A stretch of 7,017 nucleotides of DNA from an uncultured Coprococcus sp. (GCA_900557435.1 USSH01000130.1:1-7017); one strand, 5' to 3'. Positions 1 to 6,836 are shown, numbered from the stretch's first letter. The notes: a model not told the origin generated them from the sequence alone. Made by a program: numbers and translations.

Positions 1-51
1 GCTGCGGAAAATGAATTCCACCAGGCTTCTAACTGATATTCTTATATTCAT
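1..51 (-). CDS. N-terminus of a gene cut by the window edge, possibly helicase/nuclease-like
   Basis: An ATG at 51-49 opens a frame that stays open to the left edge and encodes 17 residues, MNIRISVRSLVEFIFRS. A purine-rich GGGAAG (62-57) sits 5 nt upstream as a modest ribosome binding site. The start lies 21 nt after the stop of the DJ-1 family gene on the same strand, which fits one transcript. From memory, a start with a basic 'I-x-V-R-x-L-V-E-F-I-x-R-S' pattern resembles the N-terminus of clostridial proteins that combine a nuclease-like domain with a DinG/Rad3-type helicase. Seventeen residues cannot establish that, so the function is a guess. That a coding region begins here is more secure than its identity. 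Confidence 0.55.
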   Translation of the reverse strand, partial: MNIRISVRSLVEFIFRS

Positions 52-72
52 TTTGTCTTCCCATATAAACTG

Positions 73-618
73 CTATCTCTTATAAACTATCTTCTCAGCA
101 AGCTCATCTGCTGCCGCCTTGCTGATCATAACCTCAACTATCTTAAGCCCAAAGTCGATTGCTGTTCCAACGCCCCTGCTTGTAATCACATTGCCATCCA
201 CAACAACCGAATCAGTCCTGTGATCCTTTGCCATAAGCTGTCCTTCACATCCCGGATAGCATGTTGCCGTCTTATCAGCAAGCACGCCAAATGCTCCAAG
301 GGCTGTAGGGCCTGCGCATATGGCTGCCACATATGCTCCTCTGTCGTTCTGTTTTTTCACAAGAGCCTCAACCTTCGGATTCGCCTTGAGATTTGGAACT
401 CCCGGTATTCCGCCCGGAAGAATGACTATATCACTGTCATCACTGATATCAGAAATCTTTTCATCCATTCCAACGCATATACCATGTGCACCCGTCACTG
501 TATCTGCATCATCGGCCGCCACCATAAGACACTCCATTCCTGCTCTTCTGAGAATATCCACAACCGTGAGTGCTTCAACCTCTTCATATCCTGTTGCAAA
601 TAAAATTCTTGCCTTCAT
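73..618 (-). CDS. DJ-1/PfpI (ThiJ) family protein
   Basis: This is a 181-residue cytoplasmic protein with the class I glutamine amidotransferase-like fold of the DJ-1/PfpI superfamily. The nucleophile elbow is AAICAGPTALGAFG, with the reactive cysteine at C101. It closely matches the human DJ-1 motif around C106. The acidic partner near the N-terminus is in YEEVEA, where E15 corresponds to DJ-1 E18. Further family blocks are ILPGGIPG (66-73) and SRGVGTAIDFGLKIVE (147-162). Length is normal and no domain is missing. Relatives act in oxidative or carbonyl stress, as deglycase- or chaperone-like proteins, but the substrate of this clade is not established. AGGAGGG (631-625) lies 6 nt before the ATG and supports this start. 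The gene follows the CYTH gene after 66 nt. The family call is firm; the physiological role is unknown. Confidence 0.93.
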   Translation of the reverse strand: MKARILFATGYEEVEALTVVDILRRAGMECLMVAADDADTVTGAHGICVGMDEKISDISDDSDIVILPGGIPGVPNLKANPKVEALVKKQNDRGAYVAAICAGPTALGAFGVLADKTATCYPGCEGQLMAKDHRTDSVVVDGNVITSRGVGTAIDFGLKIVEVMISKAAADELAEKIVYKR

Positions 619-684
619 ACATATCCCTCCTGCTTAACATTTCCGCCTTGCGCCTTTATATATTTTTCTCTATATAATTTTCTT
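619..684 (-). repeat. AT-rich spacer with a 14-nt direct repeat (655-668 and 684-697)
   Basis: The gap between the CYTH and DJ-1 genes is strongly AT-rich. The 14-mer TTTATATATTTTTC occurs twice on the plus strand, at 655-668 and 684-697, with start positions 29 nt apart. The second copy overlaps the CYTH stop codon (685-687). The spacer also carries the AGGAGGG ribosome binding site of the DJ-1 gene. Several TATA-like hexamers could serve as a -10 element, but none has a good -35 partner, so no promoter is called. The repeat could be a local duplication or chance in AT-rich DNA. Confidence 0.4.
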
Positions 685-1284
685 TTATATATTTTTCCTT
701 ATAAAGCTGTCTATGTCACTTACTTTCATGCTGCTGAGCGCACTATTCTGGAATATTCCTGCACCCGTCACATCCTTGGCAAACCAATCCGGCGCCCTGA
801 ATTCATTTGCAATCTTCTCAGATGGGAATTCCACCTCTGCATATACGAGCCCCTGAAACAACCCTTTGAACACATCAAGCTCTATCTTCAAAGTCTCATC
901 TATCGACTTGTCTCCGCATGTCGCATCGGTATCTGTGACAGGGATTATATACCTGTCCTTCTCTATCACATTTCCCTCAGCTTTTGACCTCAGGTTACTG
1001 TACTCTTCCTCATCGATATCCATCTCAAATTCCTGTCTCGAGATAAGTCCCTTGGATTTAACTGTGAGGATCCTACGGTCGTTGCTCTTTCTTATCCTTA
1101 TGACCGGCTTCGTCGACACATACAGCTGTTCCATATGCTTTACAGGATACTCATCCAGCTCAAACGGAACTTCTGCCACAAGATACTTTCTTTCTATTTC
1201 TATATTTTCTTTTTGCTTATTTTCTTTTGATTTGTCTTCTTTTAATTCGTTTTCTTTCGCGTTATTTTCTTTAATATTTTCCAT
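685..1284 (-). CDS. CYTH-domain (triphosphate tunnel metalloenzyme-like) protein
   Basis: The protein has 199 residues from the chosen ATG. It carries the CYTH signature ExExK as EIERK (29-33), followed by the charged strands expected to line a triphosphate tunnel: RIR (63-65), TVKSKG (74-79), EFE (85-87), KDR (109-111), ELD (135-137) and AEVEF (149-153). The C-terminal APDWFAKDVTG...FQN resembles the usual P-x-W...EVT...N ending. Bacterial relatives bind or hydrolyse inorganic triphosphate or nucleoside triphosphates with a divalent metal; the substrate here is inferred only. Residues 4-28 are an unusual low-complexity run of five K-E-N/D pentapeptides placed before the domain. A longer reading from a GTG at 1338 (217 aa) would start 2 nt after the upstream stop but has no well-placed ribosome binding site. 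The ATG at 1284 has AGGGAA 6 nt upstream and is preferred. The gene probably shares a transcript with the membrane-protein gene before it. Confidence 0.9.
   Translation of the reverse strand: MENIKENNAKENELKEDKSKENKQKENIEIERKYLVAEVPFELDEYPVKHMEQLYVSTKPVIRIRKSNDRRILTVKSKGLISRQEFEMDIDEEEYSNLRSKAEGNVIEKDRYIIPVTDTDATCGDKSIDETLKIELDVFKGLFQGLVYAEVEFPSEKIANEFRAPDWFAKDVTGAGIFQNSALSSMKVSDIDSFIRKNI
1201..1275 (-). repeat. Five tandem 15-bp units encoding K-E-N pentapeptides
   Basis: Residues 4-28 of the CYTH protein divide exactly into five pentapeptides: IKENN, AKENE, LKEDK, SKENK and QKENI. Each has K-E-N or K-E-D at positions 2-4. At DNA level each is 15 bp built on AAA GAA AAT/AAC/GAC. The array ends directly before the ExExK strand of the CYTH domain, which in most relatives stands at the very N-terminus. 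The third positions and flanking codons vary between units, so the array is imperfect and not freshly expanded. Confidence 0.75.
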
Positions 1285-1290
1285 ATGATT

Positions 1291-1296
1291 TTCCCT
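1291..1296 (-). promoter_or_regulatory. Ribosome binding site deciding the CYTH start
   Basis: AGGGAA (minus strand, 1296-1291) lies 6 nt before the ATG at 1284. The competing GTG at 1338 has only a GGAG about 16 nt upstream, inside the end of the preceding gene, which is too far to be effective. This favours the 199-residue reading. Confidence 0.5.
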
Positions 1297-1340
1297 GTAT
1301 TTTGTAGCCGTCCAGTATAAGTTTCTTTTTGCAGGCACGA

Positions 1341-2162
1341 TCAGAATATATCTCCGGGCGGTATATCTCCACTCACGTGAGACATGATGGCTTTATTCAT
1401 AAATACCATGGCAAGTATCATCGCTATCATCCACATAAAGAATGAAGAGATGATATAGTCAACTGCTATGTTCACTGACATTATAAACATAGACAATGTC
1501 ATCGCATACACACATATCGTATACACCTTTCCATATGAAAGTCCGGTATTCAATGTCTTTGAAAATGTATTGCCCACCAAGCTGAACAGCAATGCAAGCA
1601 GTAGCTGTCTGCCCGCACATCCGATCACCACGCAGATAAACATGATGATCATATAGCCATAAAACAACGGTGCAAATGATGCAAGCATACTGTTGTTGAA
1701 TCCAGCTGGAAGCATAAAATACTTTATCGGAGTCTTCATATACTCATATCCCTTGCCTCCTGAGACTATGCCAACGGTGACCGTCTCACTGCCTATGGCA
1801 ATATATGTTCCATCTGTCTCCAGCTTGCTCAGATCAACCTCTGAGCTCTCTGTATTTATATACAGGTTTCCACTTCCAACCGCGACCTGAACATCCCTCT
1901 CTGCATCCAGTCTGCCATTCTCATATGTGAACTTCGGTATGACATTATTTGCAAGGTTACTGAATCCACCAACCTTTCCTACCCAGAATATGGCATCTAT
2001 ACCAAATTCGATAAACGCAAGCAAAAATGAAATGATAATAACAAACCAGACAAGTCTGCCGGTCTTCAGCTTCGTCAAATGCTTGTAATTCTTGGGACTG
2101 CTGACCGCGATCGCCAGCTGGTCAACAAGGGTAACCTTCTTGTACTCTTCCTGTTCATCCAT
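1341..2162 (-). CDS. DUF1189-like multispanning membrane protein
   Basis: This 273-residue membrane protein starts with a short charged cytoplasmic segment (1-36, including VDQLAIAVSSPKNY) and a first membrane helix at about 37-60. An extracytoplasmic stretch of roughly 100 residues follows. It contains IPKFTYENGRL (75-85), which resembles the 'P-x-F-x-x-x-N-G-x-L' block I associate with DUF1189. The C-terminal half holds hydrophobic segments at about 161-183, 187-200, 213-235 and 237-258, then a hydrophilic tail ending GDIF. No enzymatic motif is seen. Related proteins occur near sugar-uptake genes in Bacillus, but the family function is unknown. A TTG one codon earlier (2165) could also start it; the ATG at 2162 is chosen on start codon. 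AGGAG (2180-2176) is the nearest ribosome binding site: 10 nt from the TTG and 13 nt from the ATG, so the choice is open. The HAD gene ends 34 nt upstream, and the stop is just before the longer CYTH start. Confidence 0.75.
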   Translation of the reverse strand: MDEQEEYKKVTLVDQLAIAVSSPKNYKHLTKLKTGRLVWFVIIISFLLAFIEFGIDAIFWVGKVGGFSNLANNVIPKFTYENGRLDAERDVQVAVGSGNLYINTESSEVDLSKLETDGTYIAIGSETVTVGIVSGGKGYEYMKTPIKYFMLPAGFNNSMLASFAPLFYGYMIIMFICVVIGCAGRQLLLALLFSLVGNTFSKTLNTGLSYGKVYTICVYAMTLSMFIMSVNIAVDYIISSFFMWMIAMILAMVFMNKAIMSHVSGDIPPGDIF

Positions 2163-2196
2163 CAATCTCTAATCTCTCCTGAATCCTGCCTCTGAA

Positions 2197-3003
2197 TTAG
2201 ATTATGCCCAGTTTGACCATAGCCTTGTATATTCCGTCATCCTCAGCGTCATCTGTAACCATCATAACCTGTCTCTTCAGCTCGTCAGGTCCTTTCTTCA
2301 TAATTATGCTGTTTGGACAATATAATAACATAGGTGCGTCATTGTTGCCATCACCAAATGCATATGCGTTCTCAAGCGGTATATCAAAGTAGTCCAGCAG
2401 GTACTGTATTCCTGTTGCCTTGCTGAATCCTTTCGGCACGATCTCGCAAAAAATACCGCTCCTGTCTATATAATCAAAATTGGCCGATACGTGTTCACGA
2501 AACTCCGGCACATTTTTATTGTCTTCATCAAACCAGCAGCAGAACTTGTCAAACTCAAAATCATCTGAATCCACATCTTCTCCCACATATATTCCATTTG
2601 CGCGGAAATATTTCACCATCTCCACAAGCAGATCATTGTCCATATTCTGTCCGTCCACATACACCTTATCCCGGTGCTCATACATTCCATACATGCCGTA
2701 TCTTCGGCAGGCATATGCTATATCTCTGCACACATCCTTGCTGACATCATTGTGAAACAACTCTCTTCCATCATAGTATATCGAAGTCCCACAGCCACAT
2801 ACAAAGCCATCAAATCCGGCTGATCTTATCTCTTCAGTTACATTGCAGTATACTCTGCCCGTATTGATAAAAACCAAATGCCCATTTGCCCTCGCCTGTG
2901 CCAAAGCCTGCTTCGCACTCTCCGGGAAATATCTTCTTCCATCCTCAGTGATAAGGGTGCCATCTATATCAAAGAATAATATCTTCCTGTCTGTACTATT
3001 CAT
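2197..3003 (-). CDS. Cof-type HAD-superfamily phosphatase (class IIB cap)
   Basis: A 268-residue haloacid dehalogenase-superfamily hydrolase with all four motifs. Motif I is FFDIDGTL with the Asp nucleophile D12 and acid/base D14. Motif II is FINTGR with T48. Motif III is the lysine K195 in GFSKATG. Motif IV is FGDGNNDAPML with metal-binding D218 and D222. The roughly 110-residue insert between motifs II and III is the alpha/beta cap of the Cof/IIB group, and the length is typical. These cytoplasmic Mg-dependent enzymes dephosphorylate sugar phosphates, nucleotides or pyridoxal phosphate, often loosely. Bacillus YcsE, YitU and YwtE of this group remove the phosphate from the pyrimidine intermediate of riboflavin synthesis. 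The gene follows ribH on the same strand after 150 bp, so that role is possible here, but it is inferred from position only. The ribosome binding site is weak: AGGA about 12 nt before the ATG. Confidence 0.92.
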   Translation of the reverse strand: MNSTDRKILFFDIDGTLITEDGRRYFPESAKQALAQARANGHLVFINTGRVYCNVTEEIRSAGFDGFVCGCGTSIYYDGRELFHNDVSKDVCRDIAYACRRYGMYGMYEHRDKVYVDGQNMDNDLLVEMVKYFRANGIYVGEDVDSDDFEFDKFCCWFDEDNKNVPEFREHVSANFDYIDRSGIFCEIVPKGFSKATGIQYLLDYFDIPLENAYAFGDGNNDAPMLLYCPNSIIMKKGPDELKRQVMMVTDDAEDDGIYKAMVKLGII

Positions 3004-3029
3004 ATATCATATCCATCCTGTCATATATT

Positions 3030-3062
3030 TACAGGCACATGTATATGCTACACGTGCCTGTA
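3030..3062 (-). repeat. 13-bp-arm inverted repeat between ribH and the HAD gene; possible terminator or operator
   Basis: Arms 3030-3042 and 3050-3062 pair over 13 positions around a 7-nt loop (3043-3049). The only imperfection is A3039/C3053, which becomes a G-U wobble in the minus-strand RNA, so the RNA stem is continuous. The core GGCAC/GTGCC is GC-rich. The hairpin lies 91 nt past the ribH stop and 26 nt before the HAD start. On the minus strand it is followed by AATATATGAC and not by a run of T, so it would be a weak intrinsic terminator. It could instead be a processing or stability hairpin, or a regulator site for the HAD gene. Confidence 0.6.
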
Positions 3063-3153
3063 TATTCTGTACGCATTGAGTTTTCGCGCGTAAGCGCAAT
3101 AATCTACACACGCATCAGCATGCTGCATTGTACCGCATTTTTTACCGTCTGCA

Positions 3154-3615
3154 TTACAGCTGCTTCATAAGGTCGATCATCTCGAGTGCTCCCATAGCAC
3201 AGTCATAACCCTTGTTGCCTGCCTTAGTTCCTGCACGCTCGATAGCCTGCTCTATGTTCTCTGTTGTCACAACGCCGAACATCACAGGTACGCCTGTCTC
3301 AAGCGACACTGATGCAACACCCTTTGAAACCTCGTTACATACATAATCATAGTGGCTTGTAGCACCGCGGATAACTGCGCCAAGGCAGATAACTGCATCA
3401 TACTTTCCACTTGCTGCCATCTTCTTTGCGATTACAGGTATCTCGAATGCACCCGGAACCCATGCAACTGTGATATCATCCGCATTCACGTCATGGCGGA
3501 GGAGCGCATCCTCCGCTCCGCTCACAAGCTTTGAAACTATGAACTCATTAAATCTCGCTGCAACTATACCTATCTTTGCTCCATTTGCTACTAACTTTCC
3601 TTCTACCTTATTCAT
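3154..3615 (-). CDS. ribH: 6,7-dimethyl-8-ribityllumazine synthase
   Basis: RibH condenses 5-amino-6-ribitylamino-uracil with 3,4-dihydroxy-2-butanone 4-phosphate to form 6,7-dimethyl-8-ribityllumazine, the substrate of riboflavin synthase. The 153-residue length is standard. Diagnostic blocks are ARFNEFI near residue 20, VPGAFEIP (53-60) and [20 protein letters not shown] in the middle, with the catalytic histidine in SHYDYV. They are followed by the phosphate/ribityl-binding [17 protein letters not shown] and the GNKG region near the end. Family members assemble as pentamers or 60-mer capsids in the cytoplasm. AAGGAGG (3633-3627) sits 11 nt before the ATG, slightly longer than usual. It is the last gene of the riboflavin operon, 26 nt after ribBA, and takes one substrate from each branch made by its neighbours. 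Confidence 0.98.
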   Translation of the reverse strand: MNKVEGKLVANGAKIGIVAARFNEFIVSKLVSGAEDALLRHDVNADDITVAWVPGAFEIPVIAKKMAASGKYDAVICLGAVIRGATSHYDYVCNEVSKGVASVSLETGVPVMFGVVTTENIEQAIERAGTKAGNKGYDCAMGALEMIDLMKQL

Positions 3616-3641
3616 CTGACTTTTTTCCTCCTTGTGAAATA

Positions 3642-4847
3642 TTAAACTTCATTTAACATATGACCCATTTTCTCTTTCTTTGTCTTGAGGTAAAATGCGT
3701 CGAACTTTGTTGGCTCTATCTCTATCGGAACTCTCTCCACTATCTCAAGGTTGTATCCTGCAAGGCCGTATACCTTGAGTGGGTTGTTGGTGAGAAGTCT
3801 GATCTGTCTTATGCCGAGATCCACAAGTATCTGTGTTCCTATAGTATAATCTCTGGCATCGTCTGGGAAACCGAGCTTGAGGTTTGCCTCAACAGTGTCA
3901 AGTCCCTGATCCTGAAGTGCATATGCCTTTATCTTGTTGATAAGTCCTATGCCCCTTCCCTCCTGTCGCATGTACAGAAGAACTCCTCTGCCTTCCTTCG
4001 CTATAGCCTTCATCGCTGAGTCGAGCTGCTGACCGCAGTCGCACTTCATCGAGCCAAAGCAGTCTCCTGTCAGGCACTCGCTGTGTACCCGGCAGAGAAC
4101 CGGCTTGCCATCAGCTATATCGCCCATCGTAAGTGCCACATGATGCTCTCCGTTCAGCTTGTTGATGTATCCGCAGATTGTGAACTCACCATACTTTGTA
4201 GGCAGCTTTGCCTTTGCCACACACTCCACAAATACCTCATGCTCTTTTCTGTACTGAATAAGCTTCGCTATTGTCGAGATCTTCAGGCCGTGAACTTTTG
4301 CAAATTCCACAAGGTCATCTTTTCTCGCCATGGTTCCGTCATCCTTCATGATCTCGCAGCACAATCCACAAGGCTTGAGTCCTGCTACCTTCATGAGATC
4401 AACCGTCGCCTCAGTATGACCATTTCTCTCTATAACACCGCCAGCAACAGCCTGAAGAGGGAACATGTGTCCCGGTCTTCTGAAGTCACCAGGCTTTGCA
4501 TCATCTTCTACGAATTTTCGTGCCGTATAGCCTCTCTCCTCAGCCGAAATACCTGTGGTGGTATCCACATGATCGACCGACACTGAAAATGCTGTACAGT
4601 GGTTGTCTGTGTTCGTTATGCACATCTGTGGAAGATTAAGTTTGTCAGCAAACGACGCATCCATAGGCATGCATATGAGACCTCTCGCCCACTTTGCCAT
4701 GAAGTTGACATTCTCTGTGGTGGCAAATTCTGCTGCACAGATCACATCGCCCTCATTCTCTCTGTCCTCATTGTCAAGCATTACAACCGGCTTTCCCGCC
4801 GCAAGATCCGCTGCGATCTCTTCTATCGAGTTAAATTCAAAACCCAT
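3642..4847 (-). CDS. ribBA: Bifunctional 3,4-dihydroxy-2-butanone-4-phosphate synthase / GTP cyclohydrolase II
   Basis: This 401-residue fusion opens both branches of riboflavin synthesis. The N-terminal RibB domain (about 1-200) makes 3,4-dihydroxy-2-butanone 4-phosphate from ribulose 5-phosphate. Its acidic active-site loop is [10 protein letters not shown] (25-34), with further motifs RPGHMFPL (124-131) and GHTEATVDL (143-151). The C-terminal RibA domain (about 205-401) opens the imidazole ring of GTP. Its motifs are [10 protein letters not shown] with zinc cysteines C258, C269 and C271, [11 protein letters not shown] (292-302), [17 protein letters not shown] (325-341) and TNNPLK (353-358). 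All key residues in both halves are present, so both activities are expected. An in-frame ATG at 4886 would add 13 residues and run into the end of ribE. The ATG at 4847 has AGGAGGT 6 nt upstream and matches the family N-terminus. It starts 25 nt after ribE and is followed by ribH after 26 nt. Confidence 0.98.
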   Translation of the reverse strand: MGFEFNSIEEIAADLAAGKPVVMLDNEDRENEGDVICAAEFATTENVNFMAKWARGLICMPMDASFADKLNLPQMCITNTDNHCTAFSVSVDHVDTTTGISAEERGYTARKFVEDDAKPGDFRRPGHMFPLQAVAGGVIERNGHTEATVDLMKVAGLKPCGLCCEIMKDDGTMARKDDLVEFAKVHGLKISTIAKLIQYRKEHEVFVECVAKAKLPTKYGEFTICGYINKLNGEHHVALTMGDIADGKPVLCRVHSECLTGDCFGSMKCDCGQQLDSAMKAIAKEGRGVLLYMRQEGRGIGLINKIKAYALQDQGLDTVEANLKLGFPDDARDYTIGTQILVDLGIRQIRLLTNNPLKVYGLAGYNLEIVERVPIEIEPTKFDAFYLKTKKEKMGHMLNEV

Positions 4848-4853
4848 CGCTTT

Positions 4854-4860
4854 ACCTCCT
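4854..4860 (-). promoter_or_regulatory. Ribosome binding site deciding the ribBA start
   Basis: A full AGGAGGT (minus strand, 4860-4854) stands 6 nt before the ATG at 4847. This supports MGFEF as the N-terminus and argues against the upstream in-frame ATG at 4886. Confidence 0.8.
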
Positions 4861-4872
4861 ATTATTCTGGAT

Positions 4873-5538
4873 TTATATAAAACCATTTTCTGCCAGGAAT
4901 TTCATATCAAGTCCTGATCTATCTGAAGCCCCCACATCACCGCCGCCTTTGTACGGCTGCAGAAGCTTTTCAACGTATTTGCCTACCACATCATTTTCAA
5001 GATTTACTATCTTGCCCGGCTTGCCATCTAAGAGAGTAGTCTCCCCTGCTGTATGCGGGATTATAGACACTTTAAAACAAATATCATCCACATATGCCAC
5101 TGTAAGACTGATGCCATCTATCGCTATAGACCCCTTCTCTATGATATATCTGAGTATCTTTGGAGAACAGTCTATGGTCACCCAGACCGCATTGTCCTCC
5201 CTCTTGACTTCTCTGATCGTTCCGGTTCCGTCTATATGTCCGGACACTATATGTCCTCCAAATCTTCCACCGGCAGCCATAGCCCTCTCAAGATTTACTC
5301 TGCTGCCGCCAGTCAGCTGTCCAAGTCCGCTTCTTCTCAGTGTCTCCGGCATGACATCCGCTGTGAATATATTTCCTGATATGCCGGTTGCAGTAAGGCA
5401 CACACCATTTACAGCAATGCTATCGCCCACCTGACTTCCCTGAAGGACTTTGTCCGCCTGCACAGTTATGCTGCAGGAGCTGACGCCTTTATCTATTTTC
5501 CTGATCGTTCCTATCTCTTCTACTATTCCTGTGAACAT
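4873..5538 (-). CDS. ribE: Riboflavin synthase alpha subunit
   Basis: RibE dismutates two molecules of 6,7-dimethyl-8-ribityllumazine into riboflavin and the ribitylaminouracil that RibH reuses. The 221-residue protein has the two lumazine-binding half-repeats of the family. Repeat 1 (about 1-95) begins [10 protein letters not shown] and contains [12 protein letters not shown] (38-49) and RVNLERAM (80-87). Repeat 2 (about 96-195) has [11 protein letters not shown] (94-104), [12 protein letters not shown] (136-147) and the closing [16 protein letters not shown]. After a glycine-rich linker (PYKGGGDVG) the protein ends in FLAENGFI, a short conserved-looking tail. A longer frame from 5568 adds ten residues, but MFTGIVEE is the universal start, and AAGAGGT (5550-5544) lies 5 nt before it. 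Family members work as homotrimers. The gene follows ribD after a 93-bp gap and precedes ribBA by 25 bp. Confidence 0.97.
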   Translation of the reverse strand: MFTGIVEEIGTIRKIDKGVSSCSITVQADKVLQGSQVGDSIAVNGVCLTATGISGNIFTADVMPETLRRSGLGQLTGGSRVNLERAMAAGGRFGGHIVSGHIDGTGTIREVKREDNAVWVTIDCSPKILRYIIEKGSIAIDGISLTVAYVDDICFKVSIIPHTAGETTLLDGKPGKIVNLENDVVGKYVEKLLQPYKGGGDVGASDRSGLDMKFLAENGFI

Positions 5539-5543
5539 GTACG

Positions 5544-5550
5544 ACCTCTT
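5544..5550 (-). promoter_or_regulatory. Ribosome binding site deciding the ribE start
   Basis: AAGAGGT (minus strand, 5550-5544) lies 5 nt before the ATG at 5538. It supports the family-typical N-terminus MFTGIVEE over the ATG at 5568. Confidence 0.6.
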
Positions 5551-5631
5551 TTCTATATCGTGCAACAACCCACAAGCAATCGAACCTTCTGGTCGTCACC
5601 GATTCATTCTCTTGATTTATTTCCGGCGGTT

Positions 5632-6780
5632 CTATGACTTCTTGTATCTGAGCATCACATCCTCGCCAAATCTTCTCACCTCAGCCAGACTGAACATATG
5701 TGCATCCGCAGGCACATCCACGCCTGTTCCAGATACCGGACTGAACTTGCCTTCGCCGCCAAATATCTTCGGAGCTATGAACACACACGCTTCGTCCACA
5801 AGGTCATCTGATACCATGCTGTAGTTGAGTTCTCCGCCGCCCTCCAGCAGTATTCCGTCTATGCCTTTCTCTCCAAGTATCGTCATGAGCTGTCTCAGAT
5901 CCACATGACCGTCTACACTGTCTGTCTCTATGATGTTGATTCCATTCGCTCTGAGTCTTTCACATTTCGCTGTGTCAGACGCACCATCTGCCGTGGTTGC
6001 CACAACTGTCTCTATATCCATAGCGGACTCTACTATCTGTGAATCCTCCGGGATCCTGAGCTTGCTGTCACATATTATTCTTATCGGATTTCTTATATTG
6101 TCATTATCCCGAACAGCGCCATCTTCTATTCGACAGGTGAGCATCGGATCATCCGCGAGCACTGTCCCTATACCTGCCATTATACCTTTGTGCCGGTTTC
6201 TAAGCTCCATCACATATGCTCTGGACTGCTCTCCGGTTATCCACTTGCTGGCACCTGTATGGGTTGCTATCCTTCCATCCATAGTCATGGCGTACTTCAT
6301 AGTCACATACGGCTTCTTATCAACTATATACTTGAAGAATATGTCATTTATCGCATCACACTCATCCTTAAGACAGTGTGGGTGTACCTCTATTCCGGCA
6401 TCTCGAAGTCTTTTAAATCCCTTCCCTGCCACCATGGCATTTGGATCATCAGACCCGCAATACACCTTCCTGATCTTGTGTTCTATGATCGCATCTACAC
6501 ATGGCGGCTGCTTTCCGAAATGGCAGCAAGGCTCCAGTGTCACATACATGACAGCTCCCTCTGCCTCCGCAGGATCTTTCAGACTGGCAAATGCCGCCCG
6601 CTCCGCATGCAGCTCGCCGTATCTCACATGATATCCCTCGCCTATGATCCGTCCGTCCTTAACTATGACCGCTCCCACTAGGGGATTCGGATTCACCGCA
6701 CCGGTTCCTCTTTTTGCCAGCTCTATAGCACGTCTCATATATGCCGGCTCAAACTCATCATCTATCTGATCATTTACCAT
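5632..6780 (-). CDS. ribD: Bifunctional diaminohydroxyphosphoribosylaminopyrimidine deaminase / 5-amino-6-(5-phosphoribosylamino)uracil reductase
   Basis: RibD performs the second and third steps of the GTP branch: deamination of the pyrimidine made by GTP cyclohydrolase II, then NADPH-dependent reduction of its ribose to a ribityl chain. The 382-residue protein has an N-terminal zinc deaminase domain (about 12-150) with AVNPNPLVGAVIV (28-40), the HAE zinc/proton-shuttle motif (H58, E60) and EPCCHFGKQPPC (83-94), where C85 and C94 complete the zinc site. The C-terminal reductase domain (about 155-382) shows KPYVTMKYAMTMDGRIA (156-172), GASKWIT (176-182), AGIGTVLADDPMLTCR (202-217) and LLEGGGELN (311-319). 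Both activities look intact. AAGGTG (6791-6786) is 5 nt before the ATG. It is the first gene of the operon, about 180 nt after the FMN riboswitch aptamer. Confidence 0.98.
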   Translation of the reverse strand: MVNDQIDDEFEPAYMRRAIELAKRGTGAVNPNPLVGAVIVKDGRIIGEGYHVRYGELHAERAAFASLKDPAEAEGAVMYVTLEPCCHFGKQPPCVDAIIEHKIRKVYCGSDDPNAMVAGKGFKRLRDAGIEVHPHCLKDECDAINDIFFKYIVDKKPYVTMKYAMTMDGRIATHTGASKWITGEQSRAYVMELRNRHKGIMAGIGTVLADDPMLTCRIEDGAVRDNDNIRNPIRIICDSKLRIPEDSQIVESAMDIETVVATTADGASDTAKCERLRANGINIIETDSVDGHVDLRQLMTILGEKGIDGILLEGGGELNYSMVSDDLVDEACVFIAPKIFGGEGKFSPVSGTGVDVPADAHMFSLAEVRRFGEDVMLRYKKS

Positions 6781-6836
6781 CTGCTCACCTTCCTACAACT
6801 AGACTGGCTCCTCATACCGTCAACTATTCACCACAC

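Noticed and set aside
83..94. ribD deaminase motif with a double cysteine (EPCCHFGKQPPC) considered as an active-site variant
   Set aside because: The zinc cysteines C85 and C94 and the HAE motif are all present. The extra cysteine is, to my recollection, common in Clostridia, so it is not an anomaly. The positions given are residues of RibD.
3085..3098. GCGC-GTAA-GCGC hairpin after ribH considered as a terminator
   Set aside because: The stem is only 4 bp and the minus strand continues with G and a run of A instead of T.
3116..3125. Perfect 10-bp palindrome CAGCATGCTG after ribH
   Set aside because: It is short, isolated and without a second copy or promoter nearby, so it is compatible with chance.
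3108..3153. TACAAT (minus strand) as a -10 element for the HAD gene
   Set aside because: The hexamer 17 bp upstream is AATGCA, which is not a credible -35, so no promoter is called.
4083..5434. Several plus-strand open frames antisense to ribBA and ribE
   Set aside because: They overlap genes with complete catalytic motifs on the minus strand, and their translations show no family features.
5539..5631. The 93-bp gap between ribD and ribE examined for a promoter, attenuator or small gene
   Set aside because: Apart from the ribE ribosome binding site, no hairpin with a T run, promoter pair or coding frame stands out.
5930..6631. Long plus-strand open frame (233 codons) antisense to ribD
   Set aside because: It lies wholly inside the well-supported ribD gene, has no recognisable domain, and arises from the codon bias of the opposite strand.
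6774..6815. A 13-codon minus-strand reading frame (ATG at 6815) in the ribD leader, its stop overlapping the ribD start
   Set aside because: It has no good ribosome binding site and no informative peptide. Its overlap with ribD is probably chance, since the riboswitch and terminator already explain control.
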